From assembly GCF_011601265.1 (NCBI RefSeq), contig NZ_JAAOLX010000003.1, forward strand, positions 1 to 64,000: DNA of 64,000 nucleotides. The letters run 5' to 3'. The notes beneath the pieces were generated by a model, which ran no database searches, had not been told where the DNA came from, and saw only the letters and a program-made list of their open reading frames with translations. The stretch is from Iodobacter violaceini (GTDB taxonomy: Bacteria; Pseudomonadota; Gammaproteobacteria; Burkholderiales; Chitinibacteraceae). The stretch's first letter is position 1. Each line of letters opens with the position of its first letter. Of this stretch, positions 27,328-37,525 are shown piece by piece. Made by a program: the position numbers and the translations under genes.

Positions 27328-27831
27328 ATATTTGCCCAGCAGCATCATTCAACCTTGCTGCTTTCATGGCCTTCTGCAACGCTTATTGAGCAAATCACTT
27401 TAATCAGGGCGATTTCCAGCCCGATATTATCTGATTAAATCATCTCCCCCCAAATGCTTTTACCCACAATCCAGCAGCAGATGCTGGATTTTTTTTTGCG
27501 CGGATCAAATGAAACAGATCAGCTCTTACACGGTGATTAAGATTTATTAATCGGCAAAAATGCCAAATGCATAATCATTCAAAAAATAAGTTATATGATC
27601 TAACACTTTCACAAAGCCATAAAATAACGCCTTGCCCTTTTTATAAAATAAGCATATTAGCTACCGTTCGTCGGCAATACAGAAGGAGCCAGCCAGATTA
27701 TTCTCTCTGAAATATTACATCTATATGATTAATGATTGTGGCATTTATTAAATATATGTATATTCAATATTTCACCAAGCTTTCTTTGTTTATATAAATA
27801 ATTCTAAATATATTTATAAGACTTATCAGTA
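27328..27831. other. AT-rich intergenic region
   Basis: 504 bp. The first 170 bases end in a good terminator (27469-27497). The rest, especially 27,580-27,830, is strongly AT-rich with several TATA-like runs and no clear promoter pair. I see no RNA gene and no coding frame. Confidence 0.4.
27469..27497 (+). terminator. Rho-independent terminator after the DUF456 gene
   Basis: The stem AATCCAGCA / TGCTGGATT with a 4-base loop is followed by a run of eight or more T. Confidence 0.9.
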
Positions 27832-28068
27832 ATGAAAGTATCACCTAAAGATGTAACCGGAGTTCAGTCATTGAATCGCCCCAGAGAACACGAATTTTCA
27901 GCACTTTATTTTTTTAGCATGCAAAGAAAGCAAGACAGACGCACCTTGCTTAACCACCGCTTTCCCTGCTGTACCGAAGAAGGGCTGGTGCTGGCGGAGC
28001 GCCGGGAAGGCAAAGAGCGGCGTGCTCAGCCAGCAGATTCAGAACCAGCGTTTGGCCCTGAAATATAG
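27832..28068 (+). CDS. Small basic protein with paired-arginine motifs, unknown function
   Basis: A 78-residue frame. The central part (QDRRTLLNHRF, then EEGLVLAERREGKERR) shows the DRR...RR spacing seen in many short proteobacterial proteins of unknown function. No strong ribosome site is visible before the ATG. The last 30 bases overlap the 3' end of corA on the other strand. It could be a chance frame; the motif pattern and neighbour-like codon use in the second half are the only support. Confidence 0.4.
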   Translation: MKVSPKDVTGVQSLNRPREHEFSALYFFSMQRKQDRRTLLNHRFPCCTEEGLVLAERREGKERRAQPADSEPAFGPEI

Positions 28069-29133
28069 CGTTAAACTCAGGCCAATCACAGCCATGCCGC
28101 CCAATACGGCAAAGTACCCCCAACGCCAGTGCAGCTCTGGCATCACTTCAAAATTCATACCATAAATGCCAGCAATTAATGTGAGCGGCATGAAGATGGT
28201 CGTCAGTACAGTAAGCCGGCGCATTTCTATATTCATACGGTTAGATTGCAAAGACATATAGTTGTCTTGCAGTGAATTAACCAGATCGCGCAAGGCTTCA
28301 CCGCTTTCAATCATTTGTACCACATGGTCATAGACATCGCGCAAATAGAGCTGTGTTTCATCACGGAAAAAATCTGCTTCATCGCGCTGCAAAGTATTCA
28401 TCACTTCCCGCAGCGGCCAAAGGCCCCGTTTTACATATTGCATGGTGCGGCGCAGCGCCTGAATTTCTTGCAGCTGTGCAGGATTAGGGCCACTGGAAAT
28501 AGCATCGTCCAGATCTTCACAACGCTCGCTTAGGGCTTCGAGCACTAAGAAATAGCGATCAACCAGCTTATCCAGCAGGGTATAAACCAGATAATCTGAG
28601 CCAAACCGGCGCAACTGAGACTGGCTGGATTTCAGGCCCTCGCGGATTTGATTAAATGTGCCGCTTGGCTGCTCCTGAAATGTCAGGACGTAATTACGGC
28701 CCAAAACAATACTGACGTGCTCGCTGCAGATCTCCCCCTGCTCGTTCACACTAACAAGACGCAGGCAAATAAACACATAGCCATTAAATACTTCAACTTT
28801 GGGTCTTTGCTCGGTATTGAGAATGTCTTCCAGCACCAAGGGATGCAAGCCAAAACGCCGGCCTACTACTTTTAGTAAATCAATATTGGCAAGGCCGTGC
28901 AGATTAAGCCAAAGCAAGGGATGGCGAGGCTGATAATCTTCGCCATCCGTCAAAGAAGTGAAGTGGGTTTCCTGAAATGCTTCAGCCCCATGGCCATATT
29001 CAATCAGGGTGGCCAGCGTTGGATCAGCATCACGCGGACCCACATAATGCAGGCTGCCTGGTGCCATTCCAACTTTACTGGCAGTGGGGACCGTTCTTAG
29101 CTTACGACGAGCTTCATGCCGATGTTTTGCCAT
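28039..29133 (-). CDS. corA: Magnesium/cobalt transporter CorA
   Basis: A 364-residue pentameric inner-membrane channel for Mg2+, also Co2+ and Ni2+. A GGAGGTGAACGC ribosome site fixes the start at MAKHRHEARRK, rather than 18 codons upstream at 29187. The large N-terminal cytoplasmic domain is followed by two C-terminal helices; the selectivity-filter motif YGMN is at about 324-327, followed by the periplasmic loop FEVMPELHW. The 5' end overlaps the 3' end of ppx by 37 bases, so the two are probably co-transcribed. Confidence 0.95.
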   Translation of the reverse strand: MAKHRHEARRKLRTVPTASKVGMAPGSLHYVGPRDADPTLATLIEYGHGAEAFQETHFTSLTDGEDYQPRHPLLWLNLHGLANIDLLKVVGRRFGLHPLVLEDILNTEQRPKVEVFNGYVFICLRLVSVNEQGEICSEHVSIVLGRNYVLTFQEQPSGTFNQIREGLKSSQSQLRRFGSDYLVYTLLDKLVDRYFLVLEALSERCEDLDDAISSGPNPAQLQEIQALRRTMQYVKRGLWPLREVMNTLQRDEADFFRDETQLYLRDVYDHVVQMIESGEALRDLVNSLQDNYMSLQSNRMNIEMRRLTVLTTIFMPLTLIAGIYGMNFEVMPELHWRWGYFAVLGGMAVIGLSLTLYFRAKRWF

Positions 29134-30563
29134 GCGTTCACCTCCTCCGTAAGCGCATAAGCGGTCAGCGGGTTTGCTTCCAGCCATGCACTGTCCAGTT
29201 CTAACAAAAACTGCTTACTATTGGCTTCGCAACGCAGTAATGGCAGATCAATATCTGTACGTGAGCGGCAAAAAATCGTCGCCAGCCTCAGTGCTAAAAT
29301 AGCCGACCATTCCACCAGATCGATCATATCGTCACCCAGCTTGCCCAAGCCCCCCCGGTGTGCCAGCACAAGCCGCGCCAGCAATGCCTGCTCGCGCTTG
29401 GAAAACCCCGGCATATCCGCATGCAGCAATATATAGGCAGAATGTTTGTGATAGCTGGCATGGGCAATAGAGCGCCCTACTTCATGCAAAGCCGCGGCCA
29501 TGCTCAGCCGATGCGCCCCTACAGCATCATCAGCCACCATACGGGTAAATAATTTACCCGCCAGTATGGCGACCCGTTCTGCCTGATAAGGGTCTACATG
29601 ATAGCGGCGCTGAAACTGCTCCACCGAGCGATGACGAATATCATGCTCGGACTGCCGCCCGACTAAATCGTATAAAACGCCATCACGCAGCGCACCAAAG
29701 GTCACGCCCATACGCTCGACGCGCAGCATATCGAACACGGCCATCATAATGGCAAAGCCACCAGGCAATACCGGGCGGCGATCGGCCCGCAGGCCATTGA
29801 GCTGTACTTTATCCACATGCCCTGCTGCCAGAATATGCTGGCGCAGCTTATCCATCCCCTCGCGGGTGATGCCCAGTGCAGAAAAGTCATTCAGCTCTAA
29901 AATATCGGCAATCGAGCGGGCGGTTCCGGAGGTACCCACCGCACGCTGCCACTGCTCATGATTAAAATCCGGCACCAGTGAAAGCAACATACCGCGCGCT
30001 GCAAGCTCGGCCTCAGCCAGACGTTCTGAAGTAATCACGCCATCAGGAAAAAAACGTAAGCTCCAGCTCACACAGCCCATCGGCACGCTTTCAGTACGGA
30101 AAATCCTGAAATGGCTGCCGGTAATCAGCTCTGTAGAACCTCCGCCAATATCCACAACCAGTCGTTTGTCACGAGTGGCGGGCAAGCTGTGCGCCGCTCC
30201 AATATAAATCAGCCTCGCCTCTTCCCGCCCTGCAATTACCTCAATAGGAAAGCCCAGAGCGGCTTCGGCCTGAGGCAGAAAAACGCTGGCATTTTTTGCA
30301 ACGCGAAATGTATTGGTCGCCACCGCACGCACACATTCCACGGGCAAGCCGCGCAAACGTTCACCAAAACGCGACAAGGCTTCAATCGCCTGTTGCTGCG
30401 CATCTGGCGTAAGCGAGCCTGAGGCATCCAGACCAGCCCCCAGCCTTACGGTCTCTTTCAAGGAATCAAGGGGAAACAGTGCGCCTTCAACCACGCGGGC
30501 GATTTGTAAGCGAAAGCTGTTTGAACCAAGGTCGACTGCGGCAATGATAGGATAATCAGGCAT
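29097..30563 (-). CDS. ppx: Exopolyphosphatase (Ppx/GppA family)
   Basis: A 488-residue enzyme started at the ATG giving MPDYPIIAAVDLGSNSFRLQ; an upstream TTG at 30575 is less likely. The ASKHA-type phosphate-binding motifs are clear: VDLGSNSFRL near the start, EEARLIYIGAAHSL, then VVDIGGGSTELI. The C-terminal HD-like domain (ALHEVGRSIAH) makes it the long Ppx/GppA form. It removes terminal phosphate from polyphosphate and possibly pppGpp. It lies between phoU and corA on the same strand. Confidence 0.93.
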   Translation of the reverse strand: MPDYPIIAAVDLGSNSFRLQIARVVEGALFPLDSLKETVRLGAGLDASGSLTPDAQQQAIEALSRFGERLRGLPVECVRAVATNTFRVAKNASVFLPQAEAALGFPIEVIAGREEARLIYIGAAHSLPATRDKRLVVDIGGGSTELITGSHFRIFRTESVPMGCVSWSLRFFPDGVITSERLAEAELAARGMLLSLVPDFNHEQWQRAVGTSGTARSIADILELNDFSALGITREGMDKLRQHILAAGHVDKVQLNGLRADRRPVLPGGFAIMMAVFDMLRVERMGVTFGALRDGVLYDLVGRQSEHDIRHRSVEQFQRRYHVDPYQAERVAILAGKLFTRMVADDAVGAHRLSMAAALHEVGRSIAHASYHKHSAYILLHADMPGFSKREQALLARLVLAHRGGLGKLGDDMIDLVEWSAILALRLATIFCRSRTDIDLPLLRCEANSKQFLLELDSAWLEANPLTAYALTEEVNAWQNIGMKLVVS

Positions 30564-30640
30564 ATATGGCTTCAAGATGAGAGCATGGGCGTTAAGATAA
30601 CGTGCGCCCGCCTTGCTGGCAAACAGGAAAATCCCCAGAT

Positions 30641-30680
30641 GATAAAAAGGGCAAAGGCGGTTTGTGCCGCCTTTGCCCTT
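30641..30680 (-). terminator. Terminator after phoU
   Basis: On the minus strand the stem AAGGGCAAAGGCGG / CCGCCTTTGCCCTT has 14 perfect pairs and a 6-base loop, followed by TTTTATC. It separates phoU from ppx. Confidence 0.88.
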
Positions 30681-30710
30681 AAACTGCTAAAAATTTCATT
30701 TAAAAGAGTC

Positions 30711-31412
30711 TTAGCCTAAAGCGACGCGATCGACTTCTTCCTGGTTTTTATGACGAACATCCTGTCCTTTAACCAGATAAATCACCTGCTCGGCAATGCT
30801 CACGGCTAAATCACCAATACGCTCAATTGCTTTTGCAATCCATTGAATTTCAAGGGTAATTGTAATTGCGCGAGGGTCTTCCATCATCACTGTAATCAAT
30901 TGACGCTGCAATGCGCGATATTCGTCATCAAGGCGCTCATCTGCACGTTTTACATCGGTTGCAGTTACGGCATCCATACGGGCAAATGCATCTAATGCGC
31001 GGGATAACATATCCAGAGCATGCTCTGCAATATGGTTTAATTCATTAAAACGGGGCACTTGCAAACGGCCTGCTTCATAAATGTTCTTAGCCCGCTTGCA
31101 AATACGCGTTGCCTTATCGCCAATTCTTTCCAGATCTTCAACCGCTTTAATCACGGTCATCACCATGCGTAAATCAGAAGCCGCGGGCTGACGGCGTGCA
31201 ATCATATGAATACACATATCATCAAGCAATACATGCATTTCATTGACGCGATTTTCTTCTTCCAGCACATGATTAATTGTGCCCATATCGCCAGAAGCCA
31301 AAGCCTGCATAGACTGGCGTACTTGCTCCTCCACCAGACCAGCCATCCCCATCACCTGGGAGCGAATTTCTTCCAGCTCAGCATCAAATTGTTTTGAAAT
31401 GTGTTCAGACAT
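30711..31412 (-). CDS. phoU: Phosphate signalling protein PhoU
   Basis: A 233-residue helical protein made of two PhoU repeats, with the metal-binding signatures (ENRVNEMHVLLDD; LERIGDKATRICKRAKN in the first repeat, IERIGDLAVSIAEQVIYL in the second). PhoU links the Pst phosphate transporter to the PhoR kinase and limits phosphate uptake. pstSCAB and phoBR are not in the window; the neighbour ppx is a functional partner in phosphate metabolism. Confidence 0.96.
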   Translation of the reverse strand: MSEHISKQFDAELEEIRSQVMGMAGLVEEQVRQSMQALASGDMGTINHVLEEENRVNEMHVLLDDMCIHMIARRQPAASDLRMVMTVIKAVEDLERIGDKATRICKRAKNIYEAGRLQVPRFNELNHIAEHALDMLSRALDAFARMDAVTATDVKRADERLDDEYRALQRQLITVMMEDPRAITITLEIQWIAKAIERIGDLAVSIAEQVIYLVKGQDVRHKNQEEVDRVALG

Positions 31413-31507
31413 CAGAGAAATGCTCCTGCAGTATATAGATTACAAAATAGCACAAGTATATGACTATTTTATTGCAAGTATTTTGGAAATGGCTGGCAAT
31501 ACCGTAT

Positions 31508-32164
31508 TTACTTCAGTGTTTGCACACCCTTGCTGGTGCCTAATAACAAAACATCTGCACGGCGGTGTGCAAATAAACCATTAGTAACCACGCCTACAAT
31601 CTCATTAATCTGGCTTTCTAATTTATTGGCTTCACTAATTTGTAGCCCATGCACATCTAAAATGATATTGCCATTATCTGTAATCACCCCTTCGCGATAA
31701 GCAGGATGGCCGCCTAATTTAACCAATTGCCTTGCCACATAAGAGCGCGCCATTGGAATCACTTCCACTGGTAATGGGAATTTACCCAGCACATCCACCA
31801 GTTTGCTTTCATCGGCAATACAAATAAATTGCTCTGCTACCGCAGCCACAATTTTTTCACGCGTTAATGCGGCACCGCCGCCTTTAATCATTTGCAATTG
31901 GCGGTTAATTTCATCCGCGCCATCCACATAAACAGGTAAATGATCAACCGCATTTAACTCAAACACCGGGATGCCATGCGATTTTAATCGGGCCACACTG
32001 GCTTCCGACGAAGAAACTGCCCCTTGAATACGGCCTTTTATTGTGGCTAATGCATCGATAAAACAATTAGCAGTCGAGCCTGTGCCTACGCCCACAATGC
32101 AATTGTCCGGCACATAATCAAGTGCTGCGCGGCCGACGGCTTGTTTCAATTCATCTTGATTCAT
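31508..32164 (-). CDS. rpiA: Ribose-5-phosphate isomerase A
   Basis: A 218-residue enzyme interconverting ribose-5-phosphate and ribulose-5-phosphate in the pentose phosphate pathway. Diagnostic motifs are [15 protein letters not shown] near residue 25, VDGADEIN with the catalytic aspartates, and [14 protein letters not shown] with the catalytic glutamate. Length is normal. Confidence 0.97.
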   Translation of the reverse strand: MNQDELKQAVGRAALDYVPDNCIVGVGTGSTANCFIDALATIKGRIQGAVSSSEASVARLKSHGIPVFELNAVDHLPVYVDGADEINRQLQMIKGGGAALTREKIVAAVAEQFICIADESKLVDVLGKFPLPVEVIPMARSYVARQLVKLGGHPAYREGVITDNGNIILDVHGLQISEANKLESQINEIVGVVTNGLFAHRRADVLLLGTSKGVQTLK

Positions 32165-32237
32165 TATTGATTTCCAGTTTGGTCATAAATGATTAAATCT
32201 ATTGTAGCCCGGTAAAAATACAGGCATTTGTGCCGTA

Positions 32238-32840
32238 TCAAGGCAACGTAGCCAAATAATGACGAATTCCTGAAAGCAGCATTTCTACCGCAATCGCCGT
32301 TAAGATCAGCCCCATTAAACGCTCGAATGCCGTGGTGACACGCTCACCCAGCAATAGACTGATTTTTTCAGAAAAAGCCAGCGTCAGCCCACAAACTAAC
32401 ATGGTCAGCGCCAAAGCGCCTATCCACTCCCAAAGCCTGGCAGGCTCCCGCGATACCAGCAATAAAACAGTCGCCAGCGCAGAAGGCCCGGCCAGCAGGG
32501 GAATCGCCAGCGGCACAATAAAAGGCTCCCCCTCGGCCGCATCACCAAAGACACCTTCCGGGTGAGGAAAAACCATCCGCAAGGCAATCAAAAACAAGAT
32601 CACCCCGCCAGCAATGCCTAAAGATGTTTCAGAAAGATGCATCAATTGCAAAAACTGCTGCCCGAACAGCATAAAAATCACCAGCACGCAAAAAGCCACC
32701 GAAACCTCGCGCAAAATCATGCGGGTACGGCGCGCTTTGGGCACTTGTTTTAGCAAAGATACAAATAAAGGGATGCCGCCAAGTGGATCAGTCACAAGGA
32801 GCAAAAGAATAAAAGCCGAAGCAAAAGAAGAAGTTTCCAT
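32238..32840 (-). CDS. MarC-family integral membrane protein (YhgN-like)
   Basis: A 200-residue protein when started at METSSFASAF; the frame runs 25 codons further upstream to 32915, but that stretch is not like the family. About six membrane helices. LLLVTDPLGGIPLFVSLL and FIVPLAIPLLAGPSALATVLLL are the repeated half-site motifs of MarC proteins, whose transport substrate is not established; the old link to antibiotic resistance has not held up. Confidence 0.9.
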   Translation of the reverse strand: METSSFASAFILLLLVTDPLGGIPLFVSLLKQVPKARRTRMILREVSVAFCVLVIFMLFGQQFLQLMHLSETSLGIAGGVILFLIALRMVFPHPEGVFGDAAEGEPFIVPLAIPLLAGPSALATVLLLVSREPARLWEWIGALALTMLVCGLTLAFSEKISLLLGERVTTAFERLMGLILTAIAVEMLLSGIRHYLATLP

Positions 32841-33003
32841 AAACCCGATTCTAACGCGTACAGCATTAAAAACCCATTGGGAAAAACAGGGTGTTAAGCC
32901 GCTGAATATCCGCAAACCAGCGCATATCCATTAGTCGGCCCAGCCTGCATGACAAACAGTGACAGACCATAGTAGACAAAGCAAAGCAGCACTCAATACT
33001 CAG

Positions 33004-33017
33004 CTGATATAAATCAT
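33004..33017 (+). promoter_or_regulatory. FNR/CRP-superfamily-like palindrome upstream of the globin gene
   Basis: CTGAT-ATAA-ATCAT matches the FNR consensus TTGAT-N4-ATCAA at eight of ten defined positions. Its centre is 45 bases before the globin ATG. Oxygen-regulated FNR control is known for Vitreoscilla haemoglobin. The spacing would leave almost no leader if this were a class II activator site, so the role, or the chance nature, is open. Confidence 0.35.
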
Positions 33018-33055
33018 CAGTAAAACTCGCCTTTTACTTACAAAGGAGCATTAAC

Positions 33056-33475
33056 ATGCCTTTAAGCGATAAAGATATTTCACTTGTGAAAGAAACACTG
33101 GCCCTGGTTTTACCCATTGCAGACACGGCTGCAGAAATGTTTTATCAGCACTTGTTTGAAATCGCACCTGAAGTAAAACCCCTTTTTAAAGGCGATATCA
33201 AAAAACAAGGAGCCATGCTGATGACCAGTATCAAACTGGCTGTCGATAATATTAATAAACCGGAAATCTTACTGCCAGCCATACAAAAACTGGGCGAGCG
33301 CCACGCTCATTATCACGTACAGGAAGAGCACTACACCACGGTAGGGCAAGCGCTGCTCTGGACACTGGAACAAGGACTGGCCGATGCATTTACCAGCGAT
33401 GTGAAAAGCGCATGGGCAGCAACCTATACCACTCTGGCCTGTGAAATGATCAAAGCACAGCGTGGCACTGCATAA
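33056..33475 (+). CDS. Single-domain globin (Vitreoscilla haemoglobin-like)
   Basis: A 139-residue globin without the reductase domain of flavohaemoglobins. The N-terminal half (LALVLPIADTAAEMFYQHLFEIAPEVKPLFKGD) and the proximal histidine region (LGERHAHYHVQEEHY) are typical of the VHb/Hmp globin group. Such proteins bind oxygen and nitric oxide and support respiration at low oxygen or NO removal. An AAAGGAG ribosome site precedes the ATG, and an FNR-like palindrome lies upstream. Confidence 0.93.
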   Translation: MPLSDKDISLVKETLALVLPIADTAAEMFYQHLFEIAPEVKPLFKGDIKKQGAMLMTSIKLAVDNINKPEILLPAIQKLGERHAHYHVQEEHYTTVGQALLWTLEQGLADAFTSDVKSAWAATYTTLACEMIKAQRGTA

Positions 33476-33627
33476 TAGGTAAACAGCCAATGACGCGCCC
33501 ATGCCATGCAAATATATTTAAGGTGTATGTAATTATTAGCAAATAAGCTCATGTAGAATACTTTCTGAAATACAAGCTAAAACTTAAAACAATATTTCAA
33601 AAAACCATATATGAGTAGAGTGAAACC

Positions 33628-35109
33628 ATGTTTTTAAACCCAACAACCGTTTTAAAACAAAGCCTGAAATACAGTTATCTTGTTCTGATTTGTGCATTAA
33701 GTGCCTGTGGCGGCTCTGAAGAAGACAGCAGCCCAGGCGCAGTTTTAAGCTCCGGCGCTTACAAGGATATGTGTGCCAGCCCAAGAACAGGAGCCGATCC
33801 CTATAACAATAACCGCGCCTACCCAGACCGGCAGGGTAGTTTAAAAGATGAAAAAAACTGGTTGCGGGCATGGGTGGATGAAACCTATCTCTGGTACAGA
33901 GAGGTTCCAAAAAACTTAAACCCGGATAAGTACGCCAGTGCCGCAGATTATTTTGCCGATTTAAAAACCCCTTTAATCACGGCCTCCGGTAAAGAAAAAG
34001 ATCACTATCACTTTACAGAAAATACTGCTGAATACAATAAACAAAGCCAGTCCGGGCTGGAGCTTGGCTATGGTATGGCCTATTCCTTTGTTTCTACAGA
34101 TGTTCCGCGCAGATTAGTGGTTGCCTATGTAGAACCCAATTCGCTGGCTGAAATTGCAGGCATCAGCCGTGGAATGGAAATCGAAAGCGTGGATAACTAT
34201 GATTTAAGCACAAGTAATAATACTGATGCACTTAATTCAGGGCTGTTTCCAACGATTGCAAACCAACGCCACCAGTTTGTTTTCAAAGATTTAAATGGTA
34301 AAAAACTTAATAAATCATTAACGGCACTCGAAGTTCAGACAACACCTGTTCAAAATGTAAAAAGCTTCCTTAGCGCAAAAGGAAAAGTAGGATATTTAAC
34401 ATTTAACAGCCATAACGCTATTTCAGAAGCACAGTTAATCAATGCCGTTACTCAATTAAAAAACGATAATGTATCTGATTTAATTCTGGACTTACGTTAT
34501 AACGGCGGCGGTGCGCTTTATATTGCAGACGAGTTAAGCTATATGATCGCCGGGCCAGCGCAAACACTGGGCAAGACTTTTTTTAAATTAAAATATAACG
34601 ATAAAACGCCAGTTGATCCCAATAACACATGGCCTTTTTATTCAACCTCCGGCTCTTCCGGTGCATTATTGCCCACGCTTAATTTAAAGCAAGTCACCAT
34701 CCTGGCTGGCAGCGGCACTTGCTCGGCCAGCGAAGCCATTATTAACGGCCTGCGTGGCGCGGATGTGAAAGTCAATTTAATTGGCGGGCAAACCTGCGGT
34801 AAGCCCTATGGATTTATCCCTCAGGATAACTGCGGCACCACTTACTTTACCGTGCAATTTCAAGGTGAAAATCATAAAGGCTTTGGCGATTATGCCGATG
34901 GCTTCAGCCCGACATGTAAGGTGGATGAAGATTTTAAAACCGCGCTGGGCGATAAGAACGAACGCCTTATTTCTGCCGCACTCAGCTACAACGCCACAGG
35001 CCAATGCCCGGCAAACGGGCAGACTTTGGGGCAGTCACGCAGCGAAAGCAGCACACCATTACGCCCAGCCTTGCGGGAAATTATGACACTGGAGAAAGCC
35101 AGACGATGA
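33628..35109 (+). CDS. S41-family (C-terminal-processing type) protease lipoprotein
   Basis: A 493-residue protein with lipobox LSAC (Cys about 30) after a hydrophobic segment. The middle holds a degenerate PDZ-like region (VAYVEPNSLAEIAGISRGMEI). The S41 core follows: DLILDLRYNGGG and the catalytic serine region ILAGSGTCSASEAIINGLRG. It is probably a periplasm-facing or surface lipoprotein peptidase. The cysteines around GQTCGKPYGFIPQDNCG may form a disulfide. The stop codon overlaps the start of the next gene (ATGA), so the two are translationally coupled. Confidence 0.85.
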   Translation: MFLNPTTVLKQSLKYSYLVLICALSACGGSEEDSSPGAVLSSGAYKDMCASPRTGADPYNNNRAYPDRQGSLKDEKNWLRAWVDETYLWYREVPKNLNPDKYASAADYFADLKTPLITASGKEKDHYHFTENTAEYNKQSQSGLELGYGMAYSFVSTDVPRRLVVAYVEPNSLAEIAGISRGMEIESVDNYDLSTSNNTDALNSGLFPTIANQRHQFVFKDLNGKKLNKSLTALEVQTTPVQNVKSFLSAKGKVGYLTFNSHNAISEAQLINAVTQLKNDNVSDLILDLRYNGGGALYIADELSYMIAGPAQTLGKTFFKLKYNDKTPVDPNNTWPFYSTSGSSGALLPTLNLKQVTILAGSGTCSASEAIINGLRGADVKVNLIGGQTCGKPYGFIPQDNCGTTYFTVQFQGENHKGFGDYADGFSPTCKVDEDFKTALGDKNERLISAALSYNATGQCPANGQTLGQSRSESSTPLRPALREIMTLEKARR

Positions 35110-35426
35110 AGCGCCTCTCCCTCTGCCTGCTTTTAAGCGGCTGTCAGGCGTTTGCCCAAACGCCCATTGACGCTGTTTTGCAAAAACCAAGCGAAGAAAT
35201 ACCCCGCACCGTAGCCCGGATGCTGGGTATTTCTGAAGTGACGCTGGCAAAGAATGCCCTGATGGACGACAGCCAGCTACTGATCGAGCGCTCGAAACAG
35301 CAAGGTTTAAGCCTGGAAAAACCAGAAGTATTCAGGCTGAGCCTGCTTGGTAAAAGCTGCTGGTTAGAGAGGGCAAGCACAGGGGAGAAGCGGGAGTTGA
35401 AAGAGGCATTGTGTAAAGCTAAATAA
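35106..35426 (+). CDS. Small exported protein coupled to the S41 protease
   Basis: A 106-residue protein started at the ATG that overlaps the protease stop by four bases; the frame is open upstream inside the protease gene but that part is not used. The N-terminus MKRLSLCLLLSGCQAFAQ can be read as a signal peptide cut after AFA or as a lipoprotein signal with lipobox LSGC. The mature part has two further cysteines. No family is recognised. Coupling suggests it works with the protease, for example as a substrate, inhibitor or chaperone; this is inference. Confidence 0.7.
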   Translation: MKRLSLCLLLSGCQAFAQTPIDAVLQKPSEEIPRTVARMLGISEVTLAKNALMDDSQLLIERSKQQGLSLEKPEVFRLSLLGKSCWLERASTGEKRELKEALCKAK

Positions 35427-35536
35427 GAGTTTTTGCGCCCATACCCATCATTCAAATAAGTTTCATTAATTAGAATGGCATTTGCAGGGCGGGTGAAACA
35501 CCATACGCACTAAGCAATTTGGTTTTATCTCAGCAA

Positions 35537-35832
35537 ACAACGAAAAAACGTAGTAACCACACTCTCAAAACAGGGCTTAAATCTCCCCCTTGAAGCGTGC
35601 CGAAGCGAGGAATAAGCGGCTCGGGGTTTCGGAAAAGGGGTAGCGGGCTTGCTCCCGAGCAGCCTTTTTCGCCGAGCCGATTATCCGCAGTGAGGGGCTT
35701 TCGTGCTGGTCGGGGCGGCCTCTTTGCGTACTATGATTTCTGGCCATTCAAGAAAGTGAGTCCCACACGGGGGACTCCCGTACCTAACTCAACGTGCCGA
35801 AGGCACTAAAAAAAGGTCTTTTTGATTTTAGT
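35537..35832 (-). repeat. Dispersed long repeat R1, diverged copy
   Basis: The ends match the copies at 54683, 56289 and 59700: an outer edge with CGTAGTAACCACACTCT (shared with 56289), then CTTGAAGCGTGCCGAAGCGAGGAA, and the other end GTGCCGAAGGCACTAAAAA. The central 80 bases differ from the other copies. It lies in the 555 bp gap between convergent genes. Confidence 0.75.
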
Positions 35833-35842
35833 TAGCGCGTAT

Positions 35843-35897
35843 GCGGTGCACAAGCCGCGTACTTTTCAACATTGCTCGCGGCTTGCACCCACCCTAC
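35843..35897. repeat. Hairpin repeat with GGGTGGGTGCAAGCC-type end
   Basis: GCGGTGCACAAGCCGCG faces CGCGGCTTGCACCC across an 18-base loop, ending in ACCCTAC. GTAGGGTGGGT-type extragenic palindromes of this sort are widespread in bacteria. A related element is at 59604. Confidence 0.6.
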
Positions 35898-35930
35898 AGA
35901 AATAGCAGCAAATCCATGCCATAAACGCGC

Positions 35931-35961
35931 AAAGGGGAGGGCCATGGCCCTCCCCTTTTTT
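35931..35961. terminator. Bidirectional terminator between the small exported protein and gltD
   Basis: AAAGGGGAGGGCC / GGCCCTCCCCTTT is an almost perfect stem with TTTTTT on the plus strand and a shorter T-run on the minus strand, where it ends the gltBD unit 20 bases after gltD. Confidence 0.85.
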
Positions 35962-35981
35962 CTACTCATATCAGACGCTGA

Positions 35982-37400
<1,419 letters not shown>

Positions 37401-37525
37401 CTAAACCTCGGTATTTGAATCTGAGGGTAGTGAATAAGGGGCTTAGGAGTTGAGGGAGTCAGGATTCAGGGAGTCGCGAGCCGAAACCCACTCACTACTC
37501 CCTGCTCACCACTCCCCTATTCTCA

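Noticed and set aside
14080-27672. Shared 12-mer CTACCGTTCGTC upstream of pilE copy 2 and at about 27661
   Set aside because: Shared 12-mers are expected many times by chance in 64 kb, and there is no surrounding similarity.
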